A stretch of DNA of 64,000 nt from Odobenus rosmarus divergens (GCF_000321225.1 NW_004450276.1:1148300-1212299), one strand, 5' to 3'; counted from the first letter of the stretch, positions 10,745-22,044 are shown. The notes: a model not told the origin generated them from the letters alone. Made by a program: numbers and translations.

Positions 10745-11790
10745 ACAAAAGGCAACAGAGAAAGTAAGAGTGAAATTCACACCATAACAGAACATACAGG
10801 TAATGCAATAACAACGAAAATAACAACAGCAAGATTTTTATTGCTTTGATTTGTTTTTCTAGGTGAAGTTAAGATTGTGGGTGAAGGGCTGGCTTATGCA
10901 TGCAGACTATGGAAGAAATTTCTGTGAGTTTGGAAATATGTATAAAAATAAACAGCTTTCCTGTAGGGTAGATTAGGTGGATTTAGGGGTTTGGGTATGC
11001 ACCAGTTTCTCCCGACTTAAGCCTATTGTTCATTAATACTCAATTTAGAGAAATATCTAACTTCCAGTGGTGGCCTCGGTGGCTTCTCATTAGCAATTCT
11101 CCACTTGACCCAAGAATTTAATTGGATCAAACAGATAACACAACACCAGAGTGCCAGTGAACTTGCCCCTTTTCATATGGTAATGAATGTTCCTTGTATC
11201 AATGAAAAACCTTAAAGGTTTTTTAAATATTCAGCTCCACTCTTTCTAAAATTTAAAACTCTTAGGTAATGGCACCAATCCAGAAAATAAGAGAATAGTT
11301 AGACCAGAAAGGCCATCTTGCTTAACTTTTAAAGACTGTGCATCAAGTGTGAACCCTCATTCATTTACACTGGAAAAATATGTATATGGATGGATAACTA
11401 AGAAACAATAAAATCTGGCTATCTTCAATTAAATGAGTTACTTCTGGGGAATCAGTTACCTTCTAAGTTGAAGGTCTCATTCAGCACAAAGTAAGTGACC
11501 AAAGACTATGGAATGGGCAACCAAAATAATGGCAGCTTTGCATGGAATTGAGCTAGAAGCCCTGCCAAAAGCATTTTTAAACGTTTTTAACTCACAATAG
11601 CAGCTTTCTTTCTGAACCCAGAACATTTTTTTTTCCTGCCTGGGTTGCCTTTTCTACCTGGTTATGTATGTTTGCTTTATGAGGAAGGTCCCAGGTGTAA
11701 TTCTGATCTCTGAAGGGAAATAGATGGCTCCTTGCTGTTGGTAGTATAGCTTTGGGACCCCTGCAGTGCTCACAATTTTAACATCTTCCA
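10745..11790. other. Intron sequence, nothing recognised
   Basis: Whole 1.06-kb intron between the CUB18 and CUB19 exons. No SINE or L1 is recognisable in it, which is rare for this window. Confidence 0.55.
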
Positions 11791-11794
11791 TTAC

Positions 11795-11966
11795 CTGCAT
11801 CTTCGTTGGATGTGTAGGAAGCACTGAAGCCTCCATATGGCCTGGATCCATCAGTGAAAAACACGACTTTCATTGTATTTCCTGAAGATCTGATTGCGTC
11901 ACTTACGTTCACATTACTACACAGTTTCTGTAGCTGGGGTGAGTTACTTCTAATGCCATTGAATAT
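11795..11966 (-). CDS. CUBN: CUBN exon (inferred exon 49): second half of CUB18
   Basis: 172 bases, phase 0 in and 1 out. It encodes [18 protein letters not shown] with the fourth cysteine (CSN instead of CGN), a sequon [21 protein letters not shown] and the closing [10 protein letters not shown]. Donor CAG|GTAATG, acceptor CCAACAG. It lies 6.2 kb from the preceding exon. Confidence 0.96.
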
Positions 11967-12679
11967 CTGTTGGAAAAACAGTTTAACCTTTAGTCCCACT
12001 GTCCATCTGACAGGGGGTTTCCTAGGAGATTATATTCACAGCCCGGATACACTTCCTTAGAAGGAAACTCTGTGCTAAAATGAATTACTTAACAGTATGG
12101 GCTCCTTGCTCGGTGCCACAAGCCACTATGTTACCCAGAGCACATTCTGTGGCCTCAGCATCATTTCACTAAAATGAAAGTACTACAGTAATGCCCTCCT
12201 GCCATGTGGTGACAAATGAAAAACTGCAGTACTGTCTGCAAATGGAAACCATGCTCGAAATGTAAATTAGACAGGCTAACACGCTTACATCTTAGTTCAC
12301 AGAGTTCACTGATGGACCATTTTTCATAACAATGTATCGGGACCTTTGATATTTGGAATGAAGGCTTAAATGTTAGTCTCTGATGACTAGAAGCATATAG
12401 TAACTCAAATATTTTAAAACGCCTTGAAAAGTAACTTTAAAAAATCAATCTCAATATCAATATAATAGTTCTTTCCTAAGTACTTATGGACCCAAAGCCT
12501 CAATTTTCTTATTAGTTTGAATTAAAAAAAAAAAATGGATTAGAGTAGTGCTGGCTCCAAAATATTAAACAATAATTATTCCACTTCGGTGCAAAACCAA
12601 GGGAGTTTCAGCATGCCTGGTTGTCGCAGTTCAGGAAAGATCCAGAAGTAACTAAGCAATAATTGGCTGATTGAGTAAT

Positions 12680-12970
12680 TGATATTCCTTTTTTAAAATT
12701 TTTTATTGTTATGTTAATCACCATACATTACATCATTAGTTTTTGATGTAGTGTTCCATGATTCATTGTTTGCATATAACACCCAGTGCTCCACGCAGAA
12801 CGTGGCCTCTTTAATACCCATCACCAGGCTAACCCATCCCCCCACCCCCCTCCCCTCTAGAACCCAGTTTGTTTTTCAGAGTCCATCCTCTCTCATGGTT
12901 CCTCTCCCCCTCCGATTTACCCCCTTCATTCTTCCTCTCCTGCTATCTTCTTTTTTTTCCCTCTTTTTTA
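12680..12970 (-). mobile_element. Arctoid-type L1 3' end
   Basis: Reverse complement of an L1 3' untranslated region common in bears, seals and mustelids: 'ttttttattgttatgttaat', then 'caccatacattacatcatt', then 'aacccatccccccaccccc'. The A-rich end is at 12,686-12,700 as a T-run. Less diverged than the other L1 pieces. Confidence 0.85.
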
Positions 12971-13164
12971 AAAAAGGATTTGAATCACTCACAATTAGAA
13001 ATAATGATTCCGAGTCTAACACTAAGAGATACAAAGGAGAAGAATGCACTCCATAACAAAGATGTGAGCTATTTAATTTACTATAATTGATCATTAAATT
13101 GAGCTCTGTGAGGGCTTCTGGTTTCAAGTGTCTTCTGACTCACAGGACCAGACACAGTGTTTCC

Positions 13165-13600
13165 TATCACTTAGTGAGCACCAAGAAAATGCCAGGCTCT
13201 GCTAATAGCCTACTTGTATTACTTTATTCAATTAGCACAATACCCTCTCAGACACATAATATTATCCCTGTTTTCCAGATTAAGACAGTAGAATTCAGAA
13301 AGGTTATGCAATTTGCTTCAGTTCAAAGAACTAGTGATAATAAAATTAGATTTAAAATCTGATTCCAGGGGCGCCTGGGTGGCTCAGTCGTTGAGTGTCT
13401 GCCTTCGGCTCAGGTCATGATCCCGGGGCGGGGGATCGAGCCCCACACTGGGCTCCCTGCTCAGCGGGAAGCCTGCTTCTCCCTCTCCCACTCCCCCTGC
13501 TTGTGTTTCTGCGCTCACTATCTCTCTCTCTGTCAAATAAATAAATAAAATATTTTTAAAAAAATCTGATTCCAAACCATGAAGTAATGTATAAGAAAAC
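13165..13600 (-). repeat. MIR SINE split by a CAN-SINE
   Basis: Reversed MIR features at 13,165-13,353 (gccaggctctgctaata, attatccctgttttcc, aaaggttatgcaatttg). The plus-strand CAN-SINE follows directly and the matching flank resumes at 13,561. Confidence 0.55.
13354..13574 (+). mobile_element. CAN-SINE with target-site duplication
   Basis: Body 13,368-13,560 on the plus strand with an (AAAT) tail. The 14-base duplication aaaatctgattcca is perfect at 13,354-13,367 and 13,561-13,574. Confidence 0.97.
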
Positions 13601-14130
13601 AGAAGATGACAAAATTTCAATAATACTGAAAACAGGAATGGGCAACATATTGCCAGAATCAAAAGGGATTATCAGCAACTGCAGGCTAATGGAACATGTC
13701 AGAAACCCTGATCAATGGCGGTTATCCTTGCACCAATGTCTGCCCCGAGCTTAGAATCACAATGACTAACAATTGTTCAGACAGCCGTTTATCACATGAA
13801 CTCCTGCGTTTTGAGGCAACCAAAGTGCTGTTTCTACTTTCCTCCTCCGCTCATGTTTGTACTCAGAAACTACAACTCCCAGAAAACAATGGGATAGGAA
13901 GTAGGCATTTGAGATTCAGGACAAGCTCTGAAATTTGCTACATGCAGGAATAAAATCAGGCATATATCCCATAGTAGTGCATGCTGGAGGGTGTACCTTT
14001 GCCTCTTCTCCTTCTGGACAGAGTCAGATAAGCAGCTAGGTTTGGAGGAACTGTATGCTCAGGCAGCTGGAGAAGGTATTAATCTAGAGGCAGTGCACTT
14101 AAAGCGGCCTTCACTCAACCTGTAGATCTC
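13600..14130. other. Intron sequence, nothing recognised
   Basis: No supported gene or repeat. An open frame at 13,696-13,953 has no recognisable domain and sits inside a CUBN intron. Confidence 0.5.
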
Positions 14131-14134
14131 AGGA

Positions 14135-14275
14135 AGTTTCCCTTCTCTCTCCCTCCCTTCCTCTTTTCTTTTCCTTTCTCTTCTCTTTTCTTTTTTATCT
14201 CTCTCTCTTCCTCTCTCTCTGTTTCTTTCTGCCTCTCTTTCTCTTTTTCCTTCTTTCTCTCTTTCTCCACCCCCC
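14135..14275. repeat. Polypyrimidine tract (C/T-rich)
   Basis: About 140 bases almost wholly C and T on the plus strand, purine-rich in the CUBN transcript. It produces the glutamate/arginine/lysine-rich open frames seen on the minus strand, which are not genes. Confidence 0.92.
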
Positions 14276-14289
14276 ACCCTACTTTTTTG

Positions 14290-16065
14290 TCAGAAGTTCT
14301 CAGAGTGATGAAGTATGGGCAAAGGGCAAGCCACATCCCCTTATTTACAGCAGAGTGAAGAAGAAACAAAACATTGAACCTATAAAAATATATTTCAAAG
14401 AAAAAGAATGTGGACATGATATTAAAGATTCATAAAAGAAATTTATTGTTGGAGCTTTAGCCTCCCCAGGAGAAAAGACCTGTAGATAGGACATTTGTAG
14501 TTTCTCCTAATTAAATGGTTAAGTACCCCCAACCCAGTGAATACCGTAATGACAATCCCATGCACACAGAGCTTCCAAGCCGCATTTTAGTACTTCATTC
14601 TTAAATATGAATAAACAGCCAAGGGTCATTAGACATTTCCTTAAATGTCTAATGTAAAAGGCAGAGACCAATCAATATACATAGGAAACAGGAAACTGAA
14701 GGAAATGGATCTCAAAAGAAGCAACATAAAACTTCAAAATTATGATTAATATATTTATATACGTATGTGAATATATCAAATACATATGATATTTTAATAT
14801 ATATAGTATATTCAAAGAACAATGGTAAAATAAGGATAATTCCAGGTATACATCTTCTCATAAACCTTATCATCCATGCCCACTTCCTTATGGAAATACA
14901 AGAACAAATGCCTCCCCAGAAAAGGAAATGAACCAAGACAGGATAATGCACCTGTCATGGAGTCAGGTGTCCAGCCCAGGAGAGGAATGAAGGAGCGTGC
15001 AAAGTTGACGGGGAAGGGAATGCCCCACATGACAGTAGGCATCACACTTGCAGCTGATGGAAAAGGGCTCAAGGAAGGGTACTGCTAAGGAAAATGAAGG
15101 AACTGGTAGATGTACTTTACAAGGTGGGGATGTACCCCTGGAGTGAAAGCGTGTGGAAGAATTAGTGATATGTGCATAAAAAAACTCAGTGTAGAAAAGG
15201 ACATGATTATTGCTATTAATCAGAAAAACAAAAGCAAATGCTACCATAGCACACTACGTGGTGAGGTGGAGAATGACAGCTGTAAAATCATGGTAATGTA
15301 AACACTGAAGAGCAATTTAAACAAAATCTGTGACGTATGTATTTTGGGAGGAAGTTGGGGGAGTCTGAGCTATGCATAGAAGAATTACACCTGTGGTGTG
15401 TATGTGGTGGGGATGGCTTGTGAAGAGAGCTAAACCTTCATCTCTCAGAGTTGCACGTAGGTAGATGATGCCTAAGACCAAAAAACAAAGAAGTAGTAGA
15501 ATAGGAATATTATTTTGAAAGAATGACAGACACACCACGAGAAGTAGCTAAAAGAGTTGAAAGTAGATGCCTTTGGCGTCTATGATTCAGAGATGGGAAA
15601 ATGACAAGTATGACGTGATTTAAAATGTGTGGTTGTCGCTGTAAATTTTATTTTATTATTTGAGTTCTGAAACTATGACTGTTCATACTATCTTTCCTGA
15701 CGGGCATGTGAAAATTCTACTGGTAAGATTCCTCATAATCATTATATTCAATACGATTTCAATTATGGAAAGAATTTCAAAGGGACATAATTGGTTGTAT
15801 ACATCAAAATTTTAGCAATGGGTAAGTAGAATTTCAAGTATTTTTTATATTTTTTATTTTGTGAACTCTCCAAAATCTGTTCGATAGGCATCCATTATGT
15901 TTATAATCAGAAAAATAGATTAAAATTAGTGTGCAAATGAATTTATGCCACATTATTACAACTGCATAATATATTCATTGCCAAGGAAAGATAAGAAAAT
16001 GTATCAAAATATGGTATACTGGGAGTGGTTAATTTTTTTCTACTTCATCTTTGTCTCTATATATT
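14290..16065. other. Intron sequence, no repeat family recognised
   Basis: AT-rich interior of the 6.2-kb CUBN intron in CUB18. Several short open frames, none with a domain or motif I recognise. Old unrecognised transposon remnants are possible. Confidence 0.5.
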
Positions 16066-16072
16066 CAGTGGA

Positions 16073-16139
16073 GGGGGCCTGGGTGGCTCAGTCAGTTACA
16101 CGTCCAACTCTTGCTTTCGGCTCAGGTCATGATCTCAGA
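16073..16139 (+). mobile_element. CAN-SINE head, truncated
   Basis: Only the tRNA-derived head is present (cctgggtggctcagtcag to ggtcatgatctcagat). It then passes into an AT-rich 'tatagatatatat' stretch, so the SINE body and tail are missing. Confidence 0.85.
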
Positions 16140-16309
16140 TACATATATCTATAGATATATATATAATACATTCAGGTATTAGAACTTGGGGGCAAACTGT
16201 GAAGTTTGAATATGGTCATTTTAGGGCAATACAAAGAATTACACTAACATACAAAGATGTTTTGTTTTTTGAAATTCACTACGCAACAGGAGACAATTAA
16301 ATTGAAAAC

Positions 16310-16520
16310 AAAAGGGTCTTTTTTTTTTAAGATTTTATTTATTTATTTGCCACAGAGAGAGAGCACAAGCAGGGGGAGAGGCAGAGGCAGAGGGAGAAGC
16401 AGGCTCCCTGCTGAGCAGGGGGCCCGATGTGGGGCTCCATCCCAGGACCCTGGGATCATGACCTGAGCCGAAGGCAGACATTTAACCGACTGAGCCACCC
16501 AGGCGCCCCAAAAGTATCTT
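16310..16520 (-). mobile_element. CAN-SINE
   Basis: Body about 16,321-16,509 on the minus strand. The flanks aaaagggtctt and aaaagtatctt match at 9 of 11 positions, a worn duplication. It faces the next SINE tail-outward, 32 bases away. Confidence 0.93.
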
Positions 16521-16541
16521 GTTTTTAAAACAGGATAATGA

Positions 16542-16720
16542 GGGACACCTGGGTGGCTCATTCATTAAGCGTCTGCCTTCGGCTCAGGTTGTGGTCCCAG
16601 AGTCCTGGGACTGAGCCCCACGTCTGCTTCTCCCTCTCCCTCTGCCCCAGCCCCTGCTCGTGCTCTCTCTTCCTCACTCTCTCTCAGATAGATAAATAAA
16701 AATCTTAAAAAAAAAAAAAA
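16542..16720 (+). mobile_element. CAN-SINE, inverted partner of the preceding copy
   Basis: Plus-strand copy with head gggacacctgggtggctca and a run of 16 A at its end. An internal deletion removed the 'gggctccctgctc' segment. With the minus-strand copy at 16,321 it forms an inverted repeat. Confidence 0.93.
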
Positions 16721-16739
16721 GAATGATAGTACTTCTGCT

Positions 16740-17545
16740 ATTCACTCATTCAATTATTACTGTTTCTACTGGGGATTCAGCAGTGAATGAAACACAGAGC
16801 GTGTCCTAATGGAGCTTACATTTCTGGTGGTGGGAGCAGACAAGACACAGACAAACAAATAAATACATGGGATGTCAGTTGGTGTGAAGGGCTGTGAAAG
16901 CAATAATGCAGGGAACAGGATGGCTCAGGGTGGAATCTATTTAATCTATATAACCTCGGGTACCAGGTCATTTGAAGAGCCGGGAATAAAGAGAGAGAGT
17001 GGACCAGGCGACCATTGGGGAGGCGCAGTCCAGAGGCCACAGGACAGGTGAAGTGGGTTTTCAAACATTTTAGCAGATTCAAGGACCCAAAAGGAAGCGA
17101 GTGAGACTGGATCCTAGTGAGCAAAAGAGCAGGGGAGTTTGAAACAAGATGCAGATACCGTAGGGCCAGTTGGGCCACTGTAAAGATTTGGGATTTCCCT
17201 CTGAGTGAGATGATGAGGCCCAGAGAAGATTTTCAAGGACAGCAGCATGGTGTGATTTACATTTAAACCCATCACGCTGGCCGCTGCACCCAGCAGGGGG
17301 ACCAGGGCGGGGTAGGGAGACCAACTGGAAGTCATTAAATTAAGTCTGAGCCAGTGGTGGTGGCGGTAGCCATGGATCTGGTGAAAAGTAGTTAGATTCG
17401 GGATCTCTTTAAAGATCCAGCCAGTGGGACTTGATTATGGATGCAACATAAGGTGGGAGGGAATGAACTCCAAAACAGACACTGAAGTTTTTGACCCGAG
17501 CATCCAGAAGTTTGGAATTGTTATTGACTGAGGTGACAAGGACGG
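16740..17545 (-). mobile_element. LINE L2, 3' part
   Basis: Read on the plus strand it gives the reversed L2 3' end: 'ggggattcagcagtgaat', 'aatggagcttacatttc', then 'catggtgtgatttacattt', 'cacgctggccgctgcaccc' and 'ggtagggagaccaactgg'. Diverged, no open frame. Confidence 0.75.
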
Positions 17546-17549
17546 AAGG

Positions 17550-18165
17550 AAGGCTGAGTTGGGTAGAGAAATACATTAATATTAATGTATAATTAATCCA
17601 GTATATATACATATATAGCTGTCATTTCAGTTAACAATCTTCCTTCCCACTCATGGCTCTCCTTTGCTTTCCTTTGCTAAGGGAAGGTAAGAATGCTGAC
17701 GGCATCTCCCAAAGCACTTGACCTTGGCAACACTGAGGGCAGGCAGCCCATGCTCTTCCAAAGGAGTCGCTCAGCACCTCTGGCAGAGAACAATAACTAT
17801 ACAGGACCACTCAACTGCTTAAAACTTTTGGTGGTGGCTGTTCTGTGACTTTGGTCCTATTTAACTATGTGCTACCCACGGGCTTAACTGTCCTCCGTTT
17901 ACCCACTTTTGCCATGGGTAATGATCATTTGCTCTCAAAATTTATCCCACCTATGACCCTGATGTATGTTGCAACAACAAATAGGCTCTTAAAACAGGTT
18001 TTACAAATAACATGGCAGTTCACTGGGCTTTTGTTCTATCGAAAATACTTCAGATTTGTTTGAGGCATGGATGGGAATATTCACGACCTAGTTTTCTGAC
18101 TATGATTTATAGGTCAATAAACTCCTTCAACAATGGAATGTAATATCCCTGACTGCACGGGACAC
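17550..18165. other. Intron sequence, nothing recognised
   Basis: Sequence next to the donor of the first CUB18 exon, with no recognised repeat or gene. Confidence 0.5.
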
Positions 18166-18169
18166 TTAC

Positions 18170-18351
18170 CGTCACATGCTCACTGCTGCAGGATGGACGA
18201 GCTTCCAGACTCAGGTTGTTAAAAGTCAGGGTGATCCGCCTTCCTTCCCGCACTGTGATCCTCCACTCACAGACCCGGCCATGAGGATTCGGGTTCGGGT
18301 AGTTGGGAGAGGTAAATGTTCCCGTAGGGCCCTGTAGATCCCCGCCACACT
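18170..18351 (-). CDS. CUBN: CUBN exon (inferred exon 48): first half of CUB18
   Basis: 182 bases, phase 1 in and 0 out. It encodes [30 protein letters not shown] with the second cysteine, [18 protein letters not shown] with the third cysteine and a sequon NLS, and SSEHVTV. The aspartate normally two residues after the third cysteine region is replaced by EH, and the next exon reads FNG instead of D-G, so the calcium site of CUB18 looks lost. Donor ACG|GTAAGT, acceptor CCCTTCAG. Confidence 0.97.
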
Positions 18352-18359
18352 CTGAAGGG

Positions 18360-18975
18360 GAAGAAACCCAAGAAAACTGCCAATCCAATCAAAATAATCC
18401 CTTCCACAAGAAGTGTCCTCTAAAGTATTTTCTTTACTATCACATTGGACAAAATTATTGCTCTTATTTATCGCTAGGTGTATATGAGGACTTATAGAGA
18501 ATGTTTGTATCCACTTCCTGTCTCTAATATTTAATATTTAATCCATGTTTCCATGGATTGTATCATCATGGCCCAAGAAATATGGGGGACCAATGGATGG
18601 AGTAATCTCAAGAGTCAGAAGATTCAGGAGATGAGAGTAATTACCCAGTTTCTTCAGATAAAATCTGTATTTCACCAATGTCAGGGTATTTGGAATGCCG
18701 ATTCTCACAGCTGTGGGGCTAATGCATAGTTTGCTTAAGATGAGGAATGTGAATGGCTCTCGTCCCATAACATCATCCAAAGCACTTTCTTCGGTGGCCT
18801 GTCTCACAGCTGTGGTGTGACTATTTGATTAATGTCTGCTTCTCCACTAAAGTGTGAGGTCCAAGAAGACAGGGGTCATTTTGGTTCAACAACTATTGTA
18901 CCACCAGTGCCTTGCAGGGTGTCTAGCCAATGTAGGAGCTCAATAATATATAAATAGTTAACACATCAGTGAACT
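18360..18975. other. Short CUBN intron, nothing recognised
   Basis: 627-base intron between CUB17 and CUB18. The only note is a MIR-like phrase 'gtgtgaggtccaagaagaca' near 18,850, too weak to call. Confidence 0.5.
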
Positions 18976-18978
18976 TAC

Positions 18979-19119
18979 CTTCCATGCTGGATTCAAACTG
19001 AAGTCTGAATCCTGAGGCAGTAAGAGAGCCATCTGTGACAAACCTCACCAAGGCGACATTGCTAGAAGTGTCTATGCTGTCCGGAATGGTGTTTCCACAG
19101 TATCTGCCCAATAAACTTC
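18979..19119 (-). CDS. CUBN: CUBN exon (inferred exon 47): second half of CUB17
   Basis: 141 bases, phase 1 in and 1 out. It encodes [14 protein letters not shown] with the fourth cysteine, [14 protein letters not shown] and the closing [13 protein letters not shown]. Donor AAG|GTAAGT matches the consensus exactly. Acceptor CTCTCACAG. Confidence 0.97.
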
Positions 19120-19593
19120 CTGTGAGAGGCAAATAATTAAGTATGTCTATGTCCACGTGATTGATTTCATTTCACCTCTACTTGAGGTATTCTACAAGTA
19201 CAAAGAAAATAATAAAAGACAAGACCCTGCCCACGAAGAAATGTTAACCTCTATTAAGAGAAGGAAGACAAACATGAACAAAATCAACATATTCATATAG
19301 ATGAAGAGGTGTAACAAAAGCTGCCACCAATTAGGGCAAGGACATCTCAGCACAATGAGGGACCTGTTCCAGGCAACAGAGTGATGAGTGTCCAACCCAC
19401 GTGATTTCTAGATACATTACCCTCTCTCTCCTTACTTGACAGGATGCTCCTCAAATAACTAACTGCATATGGCACCGGAAGGTCTCAACGGCAAAGAACA
19501 GCTGCCGTTGTACCTTTCTTGAAGTGAGGACACTTCAGAGGCTGAATGAGGAAAATAAACATCCCCAAAAGACAGCAGACATATTGCACTGAC

Positions 19594-19803
19594 CAGAGGT
19601 ATGGTTTTCCCAGATCTCCACAAAGTCTTTTTCACAGCCAGATGAATTCTGAAGGTTAAAGTCTTCAAAATGGATGGTAAGATAGTGTCCTGAGGGACCC
19701 TCGAGATGCCACTCACAGAATAAATTGTCTCTATACGGAAGTGTTGGATATCCGCTGCTTTCGATGACACCACTTTGCCCTGTCACTCTTCCCCCACAGT
19801 GGG
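19594..19803 (-). CDS. CUBN: CUBN exon (inferred exon 46): first half of CUB17
   Basis: 210 bases, phase 1 in and 1 out. It encodes [19 protein letters not shown], the second cysteine in [23 protein letters not shown] with the third cysteine, and [14 protein letters not shown]. Sequons NSS and NHT are present. The D-G turn is replaced by EN. Donor CTG|GTCAGT, acceptor TTCTGCAG. Confidence 0.97.
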
Positions 19804-20106
19804 CTGCAGAAAAGAGCAATATTCTGTTACAAGATTTTTCTTTTCTTTTTTTTTAAATTTAACCAGCACATTCAAAAACTTTTAGGTGCCAATTGAATAT
19901 TAACGTTTTAAAAATTCTGGAAATGTTTATTTACTTAGTGTTCCCCTTATTATTTGAAATCTACTATTGATGTAAAGAGAAATGATACCACAAGTCCAGT
20001 TCAATAATGGGAAGTGGAAACTGAATGGCATATTCTATAACATCACATTAATGGCCCTGGGACACCTTGTAAGAGCTATCTATTAGTTGCAAGGAAGTTT
20101 CCTTTC

Positions 20107-20336
20107 AAGAACCAACTGAGGGCACCTGGGTGGCTCAGTCGTTAAGCGTCTGCCTTCGGCTCAGGTCATGATCCCAGGGTCCTGGGATCGAGTCCCATAT
20201 CGGGCTCCTTGCTCCGCGGGAAGCCTGCTTCTCCCTCTCCCCACTCCCCCTGCTTCTGTTCCCTCTCTGGCTGTGTTTCTCTCTGTCAAATAAATAAGTA
20301 AAATCTTTAAAAAAAAAAAAAAAAAGAACCAACTGA
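20107..20336 (+). mobile_element. CAN-SINE, young-looking copy
   Basis: Body 20,120-20,323 on the plus strand, near the arctoid consensus, with a clean A-run of about 17 at its end. The 13-base duplication aagaaccaactga is perfect at 20,107-20,119 and 20,324-20,336. Antisense to CUBN in the CUB16/CUB17 intron. Confidence 0.97.
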
Positions 20337-20339
20337 TAC

Positions 20340-21220
20340 ATTGGTAGGGCCTGCCTACTACCCTGAGTCTGTGATTCTGAAGACGGAGGGCCGGCTTAGC
20401 TGGAAGGGGTGCAGTGGTCATTAGTGATGCTTGGCCTTCCTGGTTTAACTATCAAATGAACGTTTCACTGCAATAACTGGTATCTCGGGGCCTGGCAAAC
20501 TACCGCTCAATTCTTCCTTATCAGCTGGATGTGACAGATTGACTTATATACAGTTTGCCTCGGGCTATAAAACAACCTGTGGTGTAGGTTTAATGTTGTT
20601 ACCAGTAGGCTTTCCAACTTTTGACTGTATTAAATATGTTTGGTTAGTGTTCAGACCCACCAGATACTAAATTCTATGTAATTGTGACCATAAAACAATA
20701 AATCTTCAGGATGCATACGTATTGCTCATTTTTTAAAGTAAGGAAATCAAAACACTGAGGAGACACACTTGTTTCTGTCTACTGACTGATTTGGCACTAG
20801 AGACATAAGGGAAAAACATTATCCACTAATGATGAGTTCAAAGTTACCGTTCTGTATATAGTTATTTGATTATGTTTGAATAGTAAACCATTTTACTAGT
20901 TAAGGTGATATTATAGAGATTTCATGATAAGAGAAAGAAACAAAAATTTGATTTAACTGAATATGTTTTCACAAACAAGTTAGGAAAAAATACGAAATAT
21001 TCAAGTTTACTAAAAAGAGTGGTTTAAAATGGAAAGCAAAATAAAATGTTAAATTGATAAATGACTTTGGTTTTAAACATTTACATTCCTTACTTATTTC
21101 TATCACTAAAACAATCATTACAATAAGGCAGATAGAAAGACTTCTCTAAAAATGGTATGATTTTTTAAAGTTTTATTATAGTCTGTCATAACTGTCTTAT
21201 TAAATACAAAAAAAAATGTT
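20340..21220. other. Intron sequence, nothing recognised
   Basis: Rest of the CUB16/CUB17 intron. AT-rich, with no recognised repeat. Confidence 0.5.
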
Positions 21221-21225
21221 GTTAC

Positions 21226-21404
21226 CTATAGCATACTTGATCTTGAACCCCACCTGAGTGGGGCTGTTGTCAGATCGGAATCTCAAATACACTACGTCTC
21301 CTGAGGACAACTGGCTCCTGGGCAAAGATCTCCCACAAACCTTAGAAAGTACTGGTGCATTTGAATTAGCCCCATCTCGCAACTCAAGGTAATTGGATGT
21401 GCAG
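21226..21404 (-). CDS. CUBN: CUBN exon (inferred exon 45): second half of CUB16
   Basis: 179 bases, phase 2 in and 1 out. It encodes the third cysteine in CTSNYLELRDG (with an N-C-T sequon across the junction), SNAPVLSKVCGRSLP with the fourth cysteine, VVYLRFRSDNS and the closing VGFKIKYAI. Donor TAG|GTAACA, acceptor CTTTAG. Confidence 0.96.
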
Positions 21405-21449
21405 CTAAAGAGGAAAGAAAATTCCATTTAATATAAAAAAGTCCGTCAC

Positions 21450-21647
21450 TTTGATGTATTTTCAAGATTTTTTTTTTTTTTATTTATTCATGAGAGACAG
21501 AGAGAGAGGCAGAGGGAGAAGCAGGCTCCCAAGGAGCAGGGAGCCCGATGCGGGACTTGATCCCAGGACCCCGGGATCATGACCTGAGCCGAAGGCAGAC
21601 GCTTAACCATCTGAGCCACCCAGGTGCCCATTTTGATGTATTTTCAA
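21450..21647 (-). mobile_element. CAN-SINE, short variant
   Basis: Body 21,466-21,631 on the minus strand. It is shorter than the others and its tail region reads 'ttattcatgagagacagaga' instead of the usual 'atttatttgagagagag', pointing to another subfamily. The 16-base duplication tttgatgtattttcaa is perfect. Confidence 0.96.
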
Positions 21648-21826
21648 AATAAAGACTTCACCAACTTTCTCCAAGAGCAATATTAAATCATCATTTTTGT
21701 AGCAGAAGACACTATGACCATCGTTTTAAGTGGTGTGTCGCTTGAGAATGCTCCATAATATTTTTCTAATCATAATATGGTCTTTCATTAGTGGCTCCAA
21801 AAGGCAGGTGTTATATGTACCACATC

Positions 21827-22043
21827 AAAGAATGCTGGGGCGCCTGGGTGGCTCAGTCGTTAGGCGTCTGCCTTTGGCTCAGGCCATGATCCCAAGGTCC
21901 TGCGATCGAGCCCCACATCGGGCTCCCTGCTCCGCGTGAAGCCTGCTTCTCCCTCTCCCACTCCCCCTGCTTGTGTTCCCTCTCTCACTGTGTCTCTCTC
22001 TGTCAAATAAATAAATAAAAAATCTTAAAAAAAAAAGAATGTT
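21827..22043 (+). mobile_element. CAN-SINE, young-looking copy
   Basis: Body about 21,837-22,033 on the plus strand, head ggggcgcctgggtggctcag, full second half and (AAAT)/A tail. Short flanks aaagaatg repeat on both sides. Confidence 0.95.
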
Positions 22044-22044
22044 T

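Noticed and set aside
14059..14417. Minus-strand E/R/K-rich open frames of 72 and 100 codons
   Set aside because: They are the translation of a simple polypyrimidine tract and have no other support.
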